64,000 nt of DNA, taken from contig DASPFV010000221.1 of assembly GCA_035620975.1 (NCBI GenBank), positions 12,885-76,884 on the forward strand, read 5' to 3'. This DNA is from DASPFV01 sp035620975. Its GTDB lineage: Bacteria > Acidobacteriota > Vicinamibacteria > Vicinamibacterales > 2-12-FULL-66-21. Positions within the stretch are counted from its first letter, which is position 1; every line of letters begins with the position of its first letter. A program made the translations under genes and the position numbers. Shown in pieces: positions 1 through 7,641 of the stretch. The notes below the pieces were generated by a model. That model was not told where the DNA came from and did not search any database. It saw only the letters and a list, made by a program, of their open reading frames with translations.

Positions 1-1566
1 CGCGAAGAGGTAGAGGGCCACGGCCGCGCTGACGAACGCGAGCGTCTGGAGGCGCGCCTCCGTGCCCGGGTAGGACACGGCCAGCCACGTGCCGGTCGTG
101 ACCAGCGTGGCGACGGCACCGGACACGTGCAGCATCTCCTCCCGGCGCGCGAGCGCGATCGCGAGAAGCCCGCAGTCCAGAACGAGCAGGAACCCGAACA
201 GGAGACCCGCTCGCGGCCCGTACTCGGGCACGGCGGCCAGATATGCCGCGAAGGCGAGCGGCAGTGCCGCTGACACGAGGCTCGTCCGGCCGATCCCGCC
301 GTCTGCTTCGGCCGGGCCGTCGACCTCACGACGGCGCGCAACCGCCAGCATGCCCATCGACGCCAGCGGAAAGACGATGAACACGCCCATGGCGAGCGAG
401 AGGCTGCTCTCGTCGAGGAAGCGCAGCACCCATCCCCACTGGTAGACCGTCGTGAGGACGAGTGTCAGCCAGCTGAGCGAGGACCAGCCCTTCCGGAGCG
501 CCACCCAGGCGAGACCGATGTTGAGCAGCAGCAGGTAGGCGAAGAGGGGCACGGGGCGGTTTTCGCCCGTCGACAGCAGGGCCGGCGTCGAGAACCCGCC
601 GAGCAGCCCGAGTACGGCAATGAAGAGCGACTCCCGCCGGATCGACAACAGGACCGCCAGCGCGGTCACGAGCGCCAGCAGACCGAACGTCAGGGGCGCG
701 GGTATGAGGTCCCACAGCGCGTGCGCCGCGAAGAACGTGGAGAAGAGGATCGCGATCGCGGCCGCGTCCAGCGCGTTGGCCGTGACCGGGTAGCGCCGCG
801 CCGCCTTCAGCTCGCAGGCGACGAGCAGCGCCAGGGCGACGAGCACGCCGATGGCGACACGCACGGGCGGCTGCAGCCACCCGTGCTCGATCGAGTAACG
901 AAGGAACAGGATCGCCGCGAGCACCAGCGCGATGCCCGCCACGGCGGAGAAGAGCTTGACCCCGACGAGACTTTCCCAGTCGAACGGTGGGGCCGGTACG
1001 CCGGCTGGCGGCTCCTCGGGGCCTCCCGGGCCTCGCGCGTCCGCCTCCGCCGGCGCATGCGGGGGCGGGCCCTCTTCCGCCGCGGCCAGTACCGGCACGA
1101 TCTCAGGTGGCGCTTCGAAGACGGCCGCATCCGGCGGTGCGGGCACTCGCGCGGCCACCGGTTCTTCAGTCTCAGGCGTCGGAACGGACGGTCTCCCCTG
1201 CGGAGCGGGCGGAGGTTCGAGAGAACGCTCGTCGGTCCCGGGTTCGGGCCCCCTTTCGGGTTGCGGAGCGGCCTCTGCAGCCGGTAAGGGCTCGACAGGC
1301 GGCTCGGACCGTGCCGCCTCGCTGGACGCTTCGGCGGCAGCGGAAGGTGGAGCGGTCTGCCCCGCAGCCGGCGGTACCCAGACACGTCGCTCCTGACGGA
1401 GCTCCCGGACCTCGGCCTCGAGCTGGTAGAGGCGATCCCGATGGCGCACGAGGCTCTCTTCCAGCGAATCAAGCCGCCAGCGCGTGCGCCGGCCGGCGAC
1501 CCACGTGACGACAGGAAGCACGAAGGGGACGAGCAGGAGAACGAGCGCGATGAAGAGGAATTCCAC
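1..1566 (-). CDS. DUF2339 family multi-pass membrane protein (3' end outside window)
   Basis: The frame is open for 522 codons from a GTG at 1566 and runs off the left edge, so the C-terminus is missing. An AGGAG about 12 nt upstream supports this GTG. Residues 1-25 form a hydrophobic anchor, about 28-60 a charged coiled-coil-like stretch, and about 65-190 a Pro/Ala/Glu-rich linker. From about residue 194 (FDWESLVGVKLFS) a long series of membrane helices begins. This anchor, acidic linker and W-E-x-x-x-G-V-K-L-F entry followed by many helices is the DUF2339 layout. The function of the family is unknown and I infer none. It is divergent from uridine kinase with a short shared upstream region. 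Confidence 0.72.
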   Translation of the reverse strand, partial: MEFLFIALVLLLVPFVLPVVTWVAGRRTRWRLDSLEESLVRHRDRLYQLEAEVRELRQERRVWVPPAAGQTAPPSAAAEASSEAARSEPPVEPLPAAEAAPQPERGPEPGTDERSLEPPPAPQGRPSVPTPETEEPVAARVPAPPDAAVFEAPPEIVPVLAAAEEGPPPHAPAEADARGPGGPEEPPAGVPAPPFDWESLVGVKLFSAVAGIALVLAAILFLRYSIEHGWLQPPVRVAIGVLVALALLVACELKAARRYPVTANALDAAAIAILFSTFFAAHALWDLIPAPLTFGLLALVTALAVLLSIRRESLFIAVLGLLGGFSTPALLSTGENRPVPLFAYLLLLNIGLAWVALRKGWSSLSWLTLVLTTVYQWGWVLRFLDESSLSLAMGVFIVFPLASMGMLAVARRREVDGPAEADGGIGRTSLVSAALPLAFAAYLAAVPEYGPRAGLLFGFLLVLDCGLLAIALARREEMLHVSGAVATLVTTGTWLAVSYPGTEARLQTLAFVSAAVALYLFA

Positions 1567-1702
1567 CGGGGGCTCAAACTCCTTTCCTATACTCTTCCAT
1601 GCTGGTCCGGACGGGGTGGCGGAGTCCTGTCGCGCCGCTGAAGAACGGTGAGCAAAGCGTGTGGCGCACCCGCTCCCGAAGGCACAGGGGCTTCAGAATC
1701 AG

Positions 1703-2311
1703 ATGGTTATAGGTGTTGCGGGGGGATCGGGCTCGGGAAAGACGACCGTCGTCCGCCGGATCGTGGACAGCCTGGGCGATGCGCAGGTGACCGTGCTGGA
1801 GCACGACCGCTACTACCGCGATCGCAACGATCTGCGCTTCGAGGAGCGGGCCGCGCTGAACTACGACCACCCCGACTCGCTCGAGACGGATCTGATGGTC
1901 AGGCACATCGCGGCACTCCGCGACGGACGTGGCATTGAGGCCCCTGTCTACGACTTCGCCCGCTACGCCCGGCAGCCGGCGAGCGACCCCCTGCCTCCCA
2001 GGCGTGCCATCATCGTCGAAGGCATCTTGATCTTCGCCGATGCCGAGCTGCGCCGGCTGATGGACATCAAGGTGTTCGTGGATACCGACGACGACACGCG
2101 CTTCATCCGGCGGCTGCAGCGAGACATCTCCGAGCGCGGCCGAACGGTGCAGGGTGTCATCGACCAGTATCTCAGCACCGTCAAGCCTATGCACCTCGAG
2201 TTCGTCGAACCGAGCAAGCGCTACGCGGATATCATCATCCCGCAGGGCGGCCACAACGCGGTGGCCATCGAGATGCTGCTCACGCTCATCCGGAGCCTGG
2301 CCTCACGGTGA
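1703..2311 (+). CDS. udk: Uridine kinase
   Basis: Phosphorylates uridine and cytidine to UMP and CMP with ATP or GTP in pyrimidine salvage; cytoplasmic. The 202-residue product opens with a P-loop (GVAGGSGSGKTT, residues about 3-14) and has the family pattern EGILIFAD (Walker-B-like strand), a lid with FIRRLQRD, and ERGRT. The ATG at 1703 puts the P-loop at the N-terminus as in other Udk proteins and has AGGGG about 12 nt upstream. A GTG at 1661 would add 14 residues of no recognisable character. No neighbour is obviously linked to pyrimidine salvage, although dut lies 0.5 kb downstream on the other strand. Confidence 0.88.
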   Translation: MVIGVAGGSGSGKTTVVRRIVDSLGDAQVTVLEHDRYYRDRNDLRFEERAALNYDHPDSLETDLMVRHIAALRDGRGIEAPVYDFARYARQPASDPLPPRRAIIVEGILIFADAELRRLMDIKVFVDTDDDTRFIRRLQRDISERGRTVQGVIDQYLSTVKPMHLEFVEPSKRYADIIIPQGGHNAVAIEMLLTLIRSLASR

Positions 2312-2392
2312 CGGGGCGAAAGGCGAGCGGAACATCGCGGGCGGACCCCCGAGCTTCCGGATGGCCGCCTCGCCGACAAGGGTGAAGTCGTG

Positions 2393-2812
2393 ATGACGTT
2401 CAGGCGGCTTCGCACGGACGAGGAGATCCGGTCGGCGTTCCCGCTGATGGCGGCACTGCGCGATCGCATCCGGGCGGAGACGTTCCTCGACGAGGTCCGG
2501 CGGCAGGAGCACAGCGGGTACGAGCTGGTCGGAGGGTTCGACAAAGGGCGCCTGGTCACGCTCGCCGGTGTGCGGCGCGCACACACGCTGTCGCGTGGAG
2601 AGCACCTCTTCGTCGACGACCTCGTGACGGACGAGTCAGTACGCGGGAAGGGATACGGGCGTCAGACGATCCAGTGGCTGTCGGCACGGGCCCGCGCCGA
2701 AGGGCTCCGCGCCATTTATCTGGACAGCCGGGCGACGGCCCGGGGCTTCTACGAGAAGCTCGGCTTCACGTTCCACACCTCGATCCCGTCGTGGCTGCGG
2801 TTGGAGGACTGA
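2393..2812 (+). CDS. GNAT family N-acetyltransferase
   Basis: A small acetyl-CoA-dependent acetyltransferase of 139 residues. The acetyl-CoA pyrophosphate loop is visible as SVRGKGYGRQ (residues about 82-91), preceded by the beta-strand LFVDDLVTDE. The C-terminal signature ARGFYEKLGF is typical of GNAT domains. The substrate cannot be read from the sequence. A GTG at 2390 directly before the ATG is an equally possible start. The gene follows udk by about 80 nt on the same strand and may share its transcript. Confidence 0.82.
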   Translation: MTFRRLRTDEEIRSAFPLMAALRDRIRAETFLDEVRRQEHSGYELVGGFDKGRLVTLAGVRRAHTLSRGEHLFVDDLVTDESVRGKGYGRQTIQWLSARARAEGLRAIYLDSRATARGFYEKLGFTFHTSIPSWLRLED

Positions 2813-2831
2813 ACGGTTCAAGGTTCAGGGT

Positions 2832-3266
2832 TCAGCGCTCCGTCGACCCGAAGCCGCCGCGCGAGGCGGATCCGAGCACTCCGGCTTCCTCCCACGCGAC
2901 GCGCGGGGCGGCGAGCAGGATGCCTTGCGCGATCCGGTCGCCGGCCCGCACCTCCACGGTCGCGTCCGTGAAATTCATGACGGCGATCTTGACCTCGTCC
3001 TCGGGGCCGCAGTAGTCCGGATCCACCACGCCGACGCCGTTGGCCACCATCAGCCCGCGTCTGACCGGCGTGCTGCTCCGCGCAAAGACGCCCAGGAACA
3101 TGCCGGAGGGAACCTCGACGACCAGGCCGGTCGGCACCAGCCGCACCTCGCCCGGCGGTACGGCCACGTCAGCGGAGGCCGCCAGGTCGAAGGCTGCGGC
3201 GCCGGGCGTTTCGTAACCGGGCAGACGCACATCCGGGCGAAGACGTCGAACGCGAACGGTGATCAC
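2832..3266 (-). CDS. dut: Deoxyuridine 5'-triphosphate nucleotidohydrolase (dUTPase)
   Basis: Hydrolyses dUTP to dUMP and pyrophosphate, keeping uracil out of DNA and feeding dTMP synthesis. The 144-residue length and all five trimeric dUTPase motifs fit: AAFDLAA (motif 1), FARSST (motif 2), GVVDPDYCGPEDE (motif 3, with the catalytic Asp), RIAQGIL (motif 4) and SRGGFGSTER (motif 5, the C-terminal P-loop-like arm). Motif 3 reads YCGPEDE where many homologues have YRGEI/YxGE, a small variation. A TATAAT box lies about 35 nt upstream of the start on the minus strand. Confidence 0.93.
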   Translation of the reverse strand: MITVRVRRLRPDVRLPGYETPGAAAFDLAASADVAVPPGEVRLVPTGLVVEVPSGMFLGVFARSSTPVRRGLMVANGVGVVDPDYCGPEDEVKIAVMNFTDATVEVRAGDRIAQGILLAAPRVAWEEAGVLGSASRGGFGSTER

Positions 3267-3301
3267 GGGAAGCTCCAGCGAAAGCGGGGCGGACGGCGCG
3301 T

Positions 3302-3307
3302 ATTATA
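3302..3307 (-). promoter_or_regulatory. -10 box (TATAAT) of dut
   Basis: A perfect TATAAT read on the minus strand lies 35 nt before the dut start codon. A -35 at the right spacing is weak (GCGTCA). The initiation point would fall near 3295, giving a leader of about 29 nt. Confidence 0.5.
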
Positions 3308-3361
3308 GGAGCCCGGGCCGCGGGTGACGCGCCGCTACCTGCGCGGCTGAACGGACCCTTC

Positions 3362-4489
3362 ATGTCGTCACGATCGTTCCTGGCGGCCTTGCTCGTCGCG
3401 AGCCTCCAAGCGTCGCCGCCCGGGGGGCGGCCTCGAGCACGGGACCTCGGGATCGCGCCAGGTGTGCTGCAGCCCGGGCCGCTCAACGCGATCACCGACG
3501 TCGCGGGCGTGCGCGTGGGTCACGTGACGCTGACCGGCGGGGACACCGTCCGCACGGGCGTCACCGCGATCCTGCCCCACGGCGGCAACCTGTTCCAGAG
3601 CAAGGTGCCCGGCGGCGTGTTCGTGGGCAACGCCTTCGGCAAGCTCGCCGGCTCTACCCAGGTGCACGAGCTCGGAACTATCGAAACGCCCATCGTGCTG
3701 ACAAACACTCTGGCGGTCGGGCCGGCGATCGACGGCGTGGTCGCCTGGACGCTCGCGCAGCCTGGCAACGAGCAGGTCCGGTCCGTGAACGCGCTCGTCG
3801 GCGAAACGAACGACGCCGGCCTGAACGACATCCGCGGAGGGCATGTCACGCGCGCACACGTGGTCGAAGCGATCCGGACGGCGGCAGCCGGTCCCGTGCT
3901 GGAGGGCGCTGTCGGGGCCGGGACGGGAACGACGGCGTTCGGCTGGAAGGCGGGCATCGGCACGTCTTCCAGACAGGTGCGCGTCGGGAACGAGCAGTGG
4001 ACCGTCGGGGCCCTCGTCCAGGCCAATTTCGGGGGCCGTCTCACGATCGCCGGAGTGCCCGTCTGGCGTGAGCTGACGCCCGGAGAACGCCCGGCGGCAG
4101 CCCGTCCCGAGGCGGATGGATCGTGCATGATCGTCGTCGGCACCGACGCGCCGCTCGATGCGCGCAACCTCGAGCGCCTGGCGGCGAGAGCAGTGTTCGC
4201 GATGGCGCGGACGGGCTCCACGTACTCGAACGGCAGCGGCGACTTCGCGATCGCCTTCTCCACGCACGCGTCGCTTCGCGTGATCGGCGACTTGACGCCG
4301 CAGGCGCGGACGACCCTGCCCACGGACGCCGTGTCCGGGCTGTTCGAGGCGGTGCTGGACGCGACCGAGGAGGCCATCTACAACTCCCTCCTCAGGGCCA
4401 CGGACACGACCGGCCGGGGCGTGGCGTCGAAAGCCATCCCGATCGACGGCCTGCGAAAGGTGCTGTCGCTGTACGGTCGCAAGGGGTAG
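3362..4489 (+). CDS. P1/S58 family (DmpA-type) aminopeptidase, exported
   Basis: Member of the L-aminopeptidase/D-esterase (DmpA) family, self-processing N-terminal-nucleophile hydrolases. Residues 1-20 look like a Sec signal peptide. Family landmarks follow: NAITDVAGVRVGH, a Gly-rich GAVGAGTGTTAFGWKAGIG segment and DGSCMIVVGTDAPL. The Gly-Ser bond there (Ser254) matches the autocatalytic cleavage site that frees the nucleophilic Ser, close to Ser250 of DmpA. The product is 375 residues, a normal length. It probably removes N-terminal residues from peptides or D-amino-acid amides outside the cytoplasm. It converges with the next gene, with only 19 nt between the stops. Confidence 0.88.
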   Translation: MSSRSFLAALLVASLQASPPGGRPRARDLGIAPGVLQPGPLNAITDVAGVRVGHVTLTGGDTVRTGVTAILPHGGNLFQSKVPGGVFVGNAFGKLAGSTQVHELGTIETPIVLTNTLAVGPAIDGVVAWTLAQPGNEQVRSVNALVGETNDAGLNDIRGGHVTRAHVVEAIRTAAAGPVLEGAVGAGTGTTAFGWKAGIGTSSRQVRVGNEQWTVGALVQANFGGRLTIAGVPVWRELTPGERPAAARPEADGSCMIVVGTDAPLDARNLERLAARAVFAMARTGSTYSNGSGDFAIAFSTHASLRVIGDLTPQARTTLPTDAVSGLFEAVLDATEEAIYNSLLRATDTTGRGVASKAIPIDGLRKVLSLYGRKG

Positions 4490-4508
4490 CCGCGACAGGC
4501 GTCAGTCC

Positions 4509-5624
4509 TCAGTCGGTCGGCTCGCCCGGGAGAAGCGCCTCGGTCGGCAGGGTCTGCGGTCCCTGCTCCGTGCACACCGCATAGGTGCTGCCGTACATCG
4601 AGACGGCCGCGTAGTCTCCCCGTGAGTTGAGCGCGTAGAAGCTGACGTTGAAGGAGGGCTGGCCGCGCTCGTTGAGCAGTCGGGTCTCGACGGTGTTCGC
4701 CGTGATGCGCCGCAGCGCCTCGACCCCGGCGTCCTTCGGATGACGCCCCCGCCGCATCTCTTCGACCACGAGGAACGAGCAGAGGCCGAACAGGTTCGCT
4801 TCCCCGCGCCCGGTCGACCCGGCGGCGCCGACCGCCCCGTCCACGTACAGGCCCGCCCCGAGGATGGGCGAATCGCCGACGCGCCCGGGTATTTTCCAGG
4901 CAAGGCCGCTGGTCGTGGTCACGCCGCAGATCTCCCCCTTCGAGCTGATCCCGTTGCAGTTGATGGTTCCGTAGAAGTGCTCGGGGTCGACCCAGCCCTC
5001 GGCAATCATGTCCAGCTCGACGCGCCGGCGTGCCGCCTCCCGTTTCCGGGGATCGAGGTAATGCAGCGGGTCCGTACGACGCTTCCACTCCACCCAGGCC
5101 GCGCGCGAGCGTTCGGTGTTGAGATCCGCTTCGACTGCGAAACCGAAGCTCCGCGCAAACCGCTGAGCATCGGCCCCGACGATCAAATGATGATCCGTCT
5201 CGTCCATCACCTTCCGGGCGACGAGCGACGGAGTGCGTACGCCCTCCAGGCAGGCCACCGCGCCGGCGCGTTTCGCCGGCCCGTGCATGCAGGACGCGTC
5301 GAGCTGGACGACCCCGTCGGCATTCGGCAGCCCGCCGTAGCCCACGCTCGTGTCCTCCGGATCGAGCTCACAGAGGTTGACTCCGGCAATGAGAGCGTCC
5401 AGCACGTCCCGGCCCTCGGCCATCAGCCCGAACGCCAGCTCGACAGCCGTTTTCGAACCGCCATTCCGGTACCGGTTCCCGTTCGAGGACGCGATGACCA
5501 CGGGCTTCGGGCGAGAGGACACGATGGCCGGCGCCTGTCCGGCCGCGGCCCGCGTGGAAGTCGTGACGATGCCGACCGCGGCGCCGGCTTTCACGAACTC
5601 GCGGCGATTGATCCTGCGAGACAT
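4509..5624 (-). CDS. N4-(beta-N-acetylglucosaminyl)-L-asparaginase family hydrolase, Tat-exported
   Basis: An N-terminal-nucleophile hydrolase of the glycosylasparaginase/isoaspartyl-peptidase superfamily (371 residues). The N-terminus has a twin-arginine signal (NRREFVKAG, Arg7-Arg8, then a hydrophobic stretch to an AAA cleavage region). Thr220 in FYGTINCNG is the expected nucleophile released by self-cleavage. KIPGRVGDSPILGAG is the glycosylasparaginase substrate-loop signature. The classic His-Asp before the Thr is replaced by Tyr-Gly (FYGT), so substrate preference may differ. Export fits a scavenging role on glyco- or isoaspartyl amides. It probably shares a transcript with the creatininase-family gene 25 nt upstream. 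Confidence 0.85.
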   Translation of the reverse strand: MSRRINRREFVKAGAAVGIVTTSTRAAAGQAPAIVSSRPKPVVIASSNGNRYRNGGSKTAVELAFGLMAEGRDVLDALIAGVNLCELDPEDTSVGYGGLPNADGVVQLDASCMHGPAKRAGAVACLEGVRTPSLVARKVMDETDHHLIVGADAQRFARSFGFAVEADLNTERSRAAWVEWKRRTDPLHYLDPRKREAARRRVELDMIAEGWVDPEHFYGTINCNGISSKGEICGVTTTSGLAWKIPGRVGDSPILGAGLYVDGAVGAAGSTGRGEANLFGLCSFLVVEEMRRGRHPKDAGVEALRRITANTVETRLLNERGQPSFNVSFYALNSRGDYAAVSMYGSTYAVCTEQGPQTLPTEALLPGEPTD

Positions 5625-5649
5625 CGGACTGGTCCCTTTCGATGACGGG

Positions 5650-6495
5650 TCAGCGCTCGATCATGTTCCACTTCCGGATGGTGTCCTCGATGAGGCGCGC
5701 CATCTTGTCGTTCACGGCCGCGAAGTAACGCTTCGCCCTGGGGGCATCGAAGCGCGGAAATCCCTGGCCTTCCCTGTACAGCCCGATGCTGGAAGGGCTC
5801 GGATAGGCACTCCACGTATTCGGGGCGGGGTTCGCCGTCGCCATCTCGGGTCCCGAATAGCGCGACTGGTGCACCAGCGAGGGATCGATGGCGAGCATGA
5901 ACGCGTTCTCGTTCTCCCCGGCATGTCCGCCGTCTTCGCCGAACACGTCCAGCGTCACGTCCGCGCAGTAGGCCCACCAGTTGACGACGAGCGTGCGGAC
6001 ACTCGCTTCGCGGCCGACCTCCACGCCGAGCGCATTCAGGACGGCCGTCTGGGGACCGCCGTGTCCGTTGATCAGGATGATGTTGCGGAACCGGTTCTTC
6101 GCCAATCCGAGCAGCACCGCTTTCACGTACGGACGGTAGGCCTCCTCCGGGACCGTGAACGCTCCGGGATAGGCGTCCATGGAGCCGGTGATGCCGTACG
6201 GAATCACGGGGGCGATCATGGCGTTGACCCGGGGAGCGATCGCTCTCGCGATCGCGACGGGGGCGATGATGTCCGCTCCGTTGGCGGTGACGCCATGCGG
6301 CTCCAGGGTGCCGAGCGGCACGAGAACGGTCTCGACGCGCGCGGGCACGGCCTCGCGGAACTCCATCCAGTTGATCCGTTCCAGCTCGCGGGTCGACAAC
6401 TCCTGGGCACGCGCGCCTGCCGGCCCCATCCAGGCCAGCACGATGACCGCGCCAGCAGCGAACCCCGCCGCGATGCTCCTCTCCAGCGTCACCAT
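5650..6495 (-). CDS. Creatininase family protein, exported
   Basis: A metal-dependent amidohydrolase-fold protein of the creatininase superfamily, 281 residues from the ATG at 6495. That start places a good Sec signal peptide (AAGFAAGAVIVLAWMG, cleavage after ARAQ) at the N-terminus; an upstream start would bury it. Metal-site landmarks are visible: GTLEPHG, INGHGG and HAGENE. Members include creatininase and mycofactocin-type peptidases, so the true substrate is unknown. Being periplasmic is unusual for the family. It sits directly upstream of the Tat-exported asparaginase-family gene, which suggests joint breakdown of amide-bearing compounds. Confidence 0.84.
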   Translation of the reverse strand: MVTLERSIAAGFAAGAVIVLAWMGPAGARAQELSTRELERINWMEFREAVPARVETVLVPLGTLEPHGVTANGADIIAPVAIARAIAPRVNAMIAPVIPYGITGSMDAYPGAFTVPEEAYRPYVKAVLLGLAKNRFRNIILINGHGGPQTAVLNALGVEVGREASVRTLVVNWWAYCADVTLDVFGEDGGHAGENENAFMLAIDPSLVHQSRYSGPEMATANPAPNTWSAYPSPSSIGLYREGQGFPRFDAPRAKRYFAAVNDKMARLIEDTIRKWNMIER

Positions 6496-6585
6496 GCGAT
6501 TTTCCGCTGTCGCCCGTGCCGGCTGCGCCGCGTCGGGAAGCAGACGGCGGCCGGACCGCCGCGGGGGAAAAGTGTAGCGGATTTG

Positions 6586-6615
6586 TTGACGCACGGCGAA
6601 CCAGCCTAGTACGAT
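6586..6615 (+). promoter_or_regulatory. Sigma-70-like promoter of the dehydratase gene
   Basis: TTGACG (6586-6591) and TACGAT (6610-6615) are separated by 18 nt, each one or two mismatches from consensus. Predicted initiation near 6622 falls almost on the TTG at 6624, the codon needed to retain the full N-terminus of the downstream enzyme. Confidence 0.5.
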
Positions 6616-6623
6616 GCGCGTTC

Positions 6624-7628
6624 TTGACCACGGCGACGAGACACGTCTCACTCGACACGATTCGCGATGCGGCCGCCGACGTCTACACCGTGGCCGTTCG
6701 CACCCCGCTCATTCGGCTGTCCGGAGACGCGGACAGTCCGCAGGTTCATCTCAAGCTCGAGACGCTGCAGCCGATCGGGTCGTTCAAGATCCGGGGGGCG
6801 TACAATACTGTCCGCCAGCTCACGCAGGAGGAGCTGTCGCGGGGAATCTGGACCGTGAGCGCCGGAAACGCGGCGCAGGGCGCGGCCCTCGCCGCCAGGG
6901 CGTGCGGCGCCCGCTGCAGCGTCCTCGTCATGGACACGACGCCAGAGACGAAGCTGCGCGCGATCGAGCGCCTCGGCGCCAGCATCGTGAAAGCCACGTA
7001 CGATGAATGCTGGCGGACGGTCGAGGAACACCGGTCCGATCGGATGTCCGGCCACCTGGTCCATCCCTTCGACGACGATCGGTTCATCAGCGGGAACGGG
7101 ACCATCGGACTCGAAATCGTCGAGGACCTGCCGGACGTCGATGCGGTCATCGCGCCGATTGGGGGCGGCGGCCTGCTCGCCGGAGTCGGATGCGCGATCC
7201 GGACGCTCAGGCCCGGGGCCGCTGTCTATGCAGCCGAACCGGCGACCGCTGCCCCGCTCGCCGCGTCGTTCCGCGCCGGACAGCCCGTCAGGTTCGACGG
7301 CTGGACCGCGTCCTTCGTGGACGGCGCGGGGGGCAAGTCCGTGCTTCCCACGATGTGGCCGATGCTGCGGCAGTGGGTGACCGAATCGCTCGTGGTCAGT
7401 CTGGACGAGGCAGCGGATGCCATGCGGCTGGTGGCGGACCGCATGCACGTGATTGCCGAAGGCGCCGCCGCATGCGCCGTGGCAGCCGCCCTTTCGCCCG
7501 CCATGACCGCGCGCGGCCACCGGCGCATCGTCGCCGTCGTGTCGGGCGGCAACATTGATCTCGCGCGCTTCGCCCAGCTCGTCGGGGCGTGCACGGACGG
7601 AGCCCGGCGACCGGATAGCCAGTTATAG
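6624..7628 (+). CDS. PLP-dependent threonine/serine dehydratase (serine racemase-like)
   Basis: A fold-type II PLP enzyme that deaminates L-threonine or L-serine to the 2-oxo acid; close relatives are serine racemases. Lys55 in GSFKIRGAYN forms the Schiff base and IGGGGLLAG is the phosphate-binding Gly loop. There is no C-terminal ACT domain, so it is the short catabolic type rather than biosynthetic IlvA. The start is uncertain. The first helix (SLDTIRDAAADV) needs the TTG at 6624, and no ATG or GTG in frame keeps it without a long unrelated extension. A promoter lies immediately upstream. It ends 13 nt before glgP. Confidence 0.85.
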   Translation: MTTATRHVSLDTIRDAAADVYTVAVRTPLIRLSGDADSPQVHLKLETLQPIGSFKIRGAYNTVRQLTQEELSRGIWTVSAGNAAQGAALAARACGARCSVLVMDTTPETKLRAIERLGASIVKATYDECWRTVEEHRSDRMSGHLVHPFDDDRFISGNGTIGLEIVEDLPDVDAVIAPIGGGGLLAGVGCAIRTLRPGAAVYAAEPATAAPLAASFRAGQPVRFDGWTASFVDGAGGKSVLPTMWPMLRQWVTESLVVSLDEAADAMRLVADRMHVIAEGAAACAVAAALSPAMTARGHRRIVAVVSGGNIDLARFAQLVGACTDGARRPDSQL

Positions 7629-7641
7629 AGAACGGAGACCC

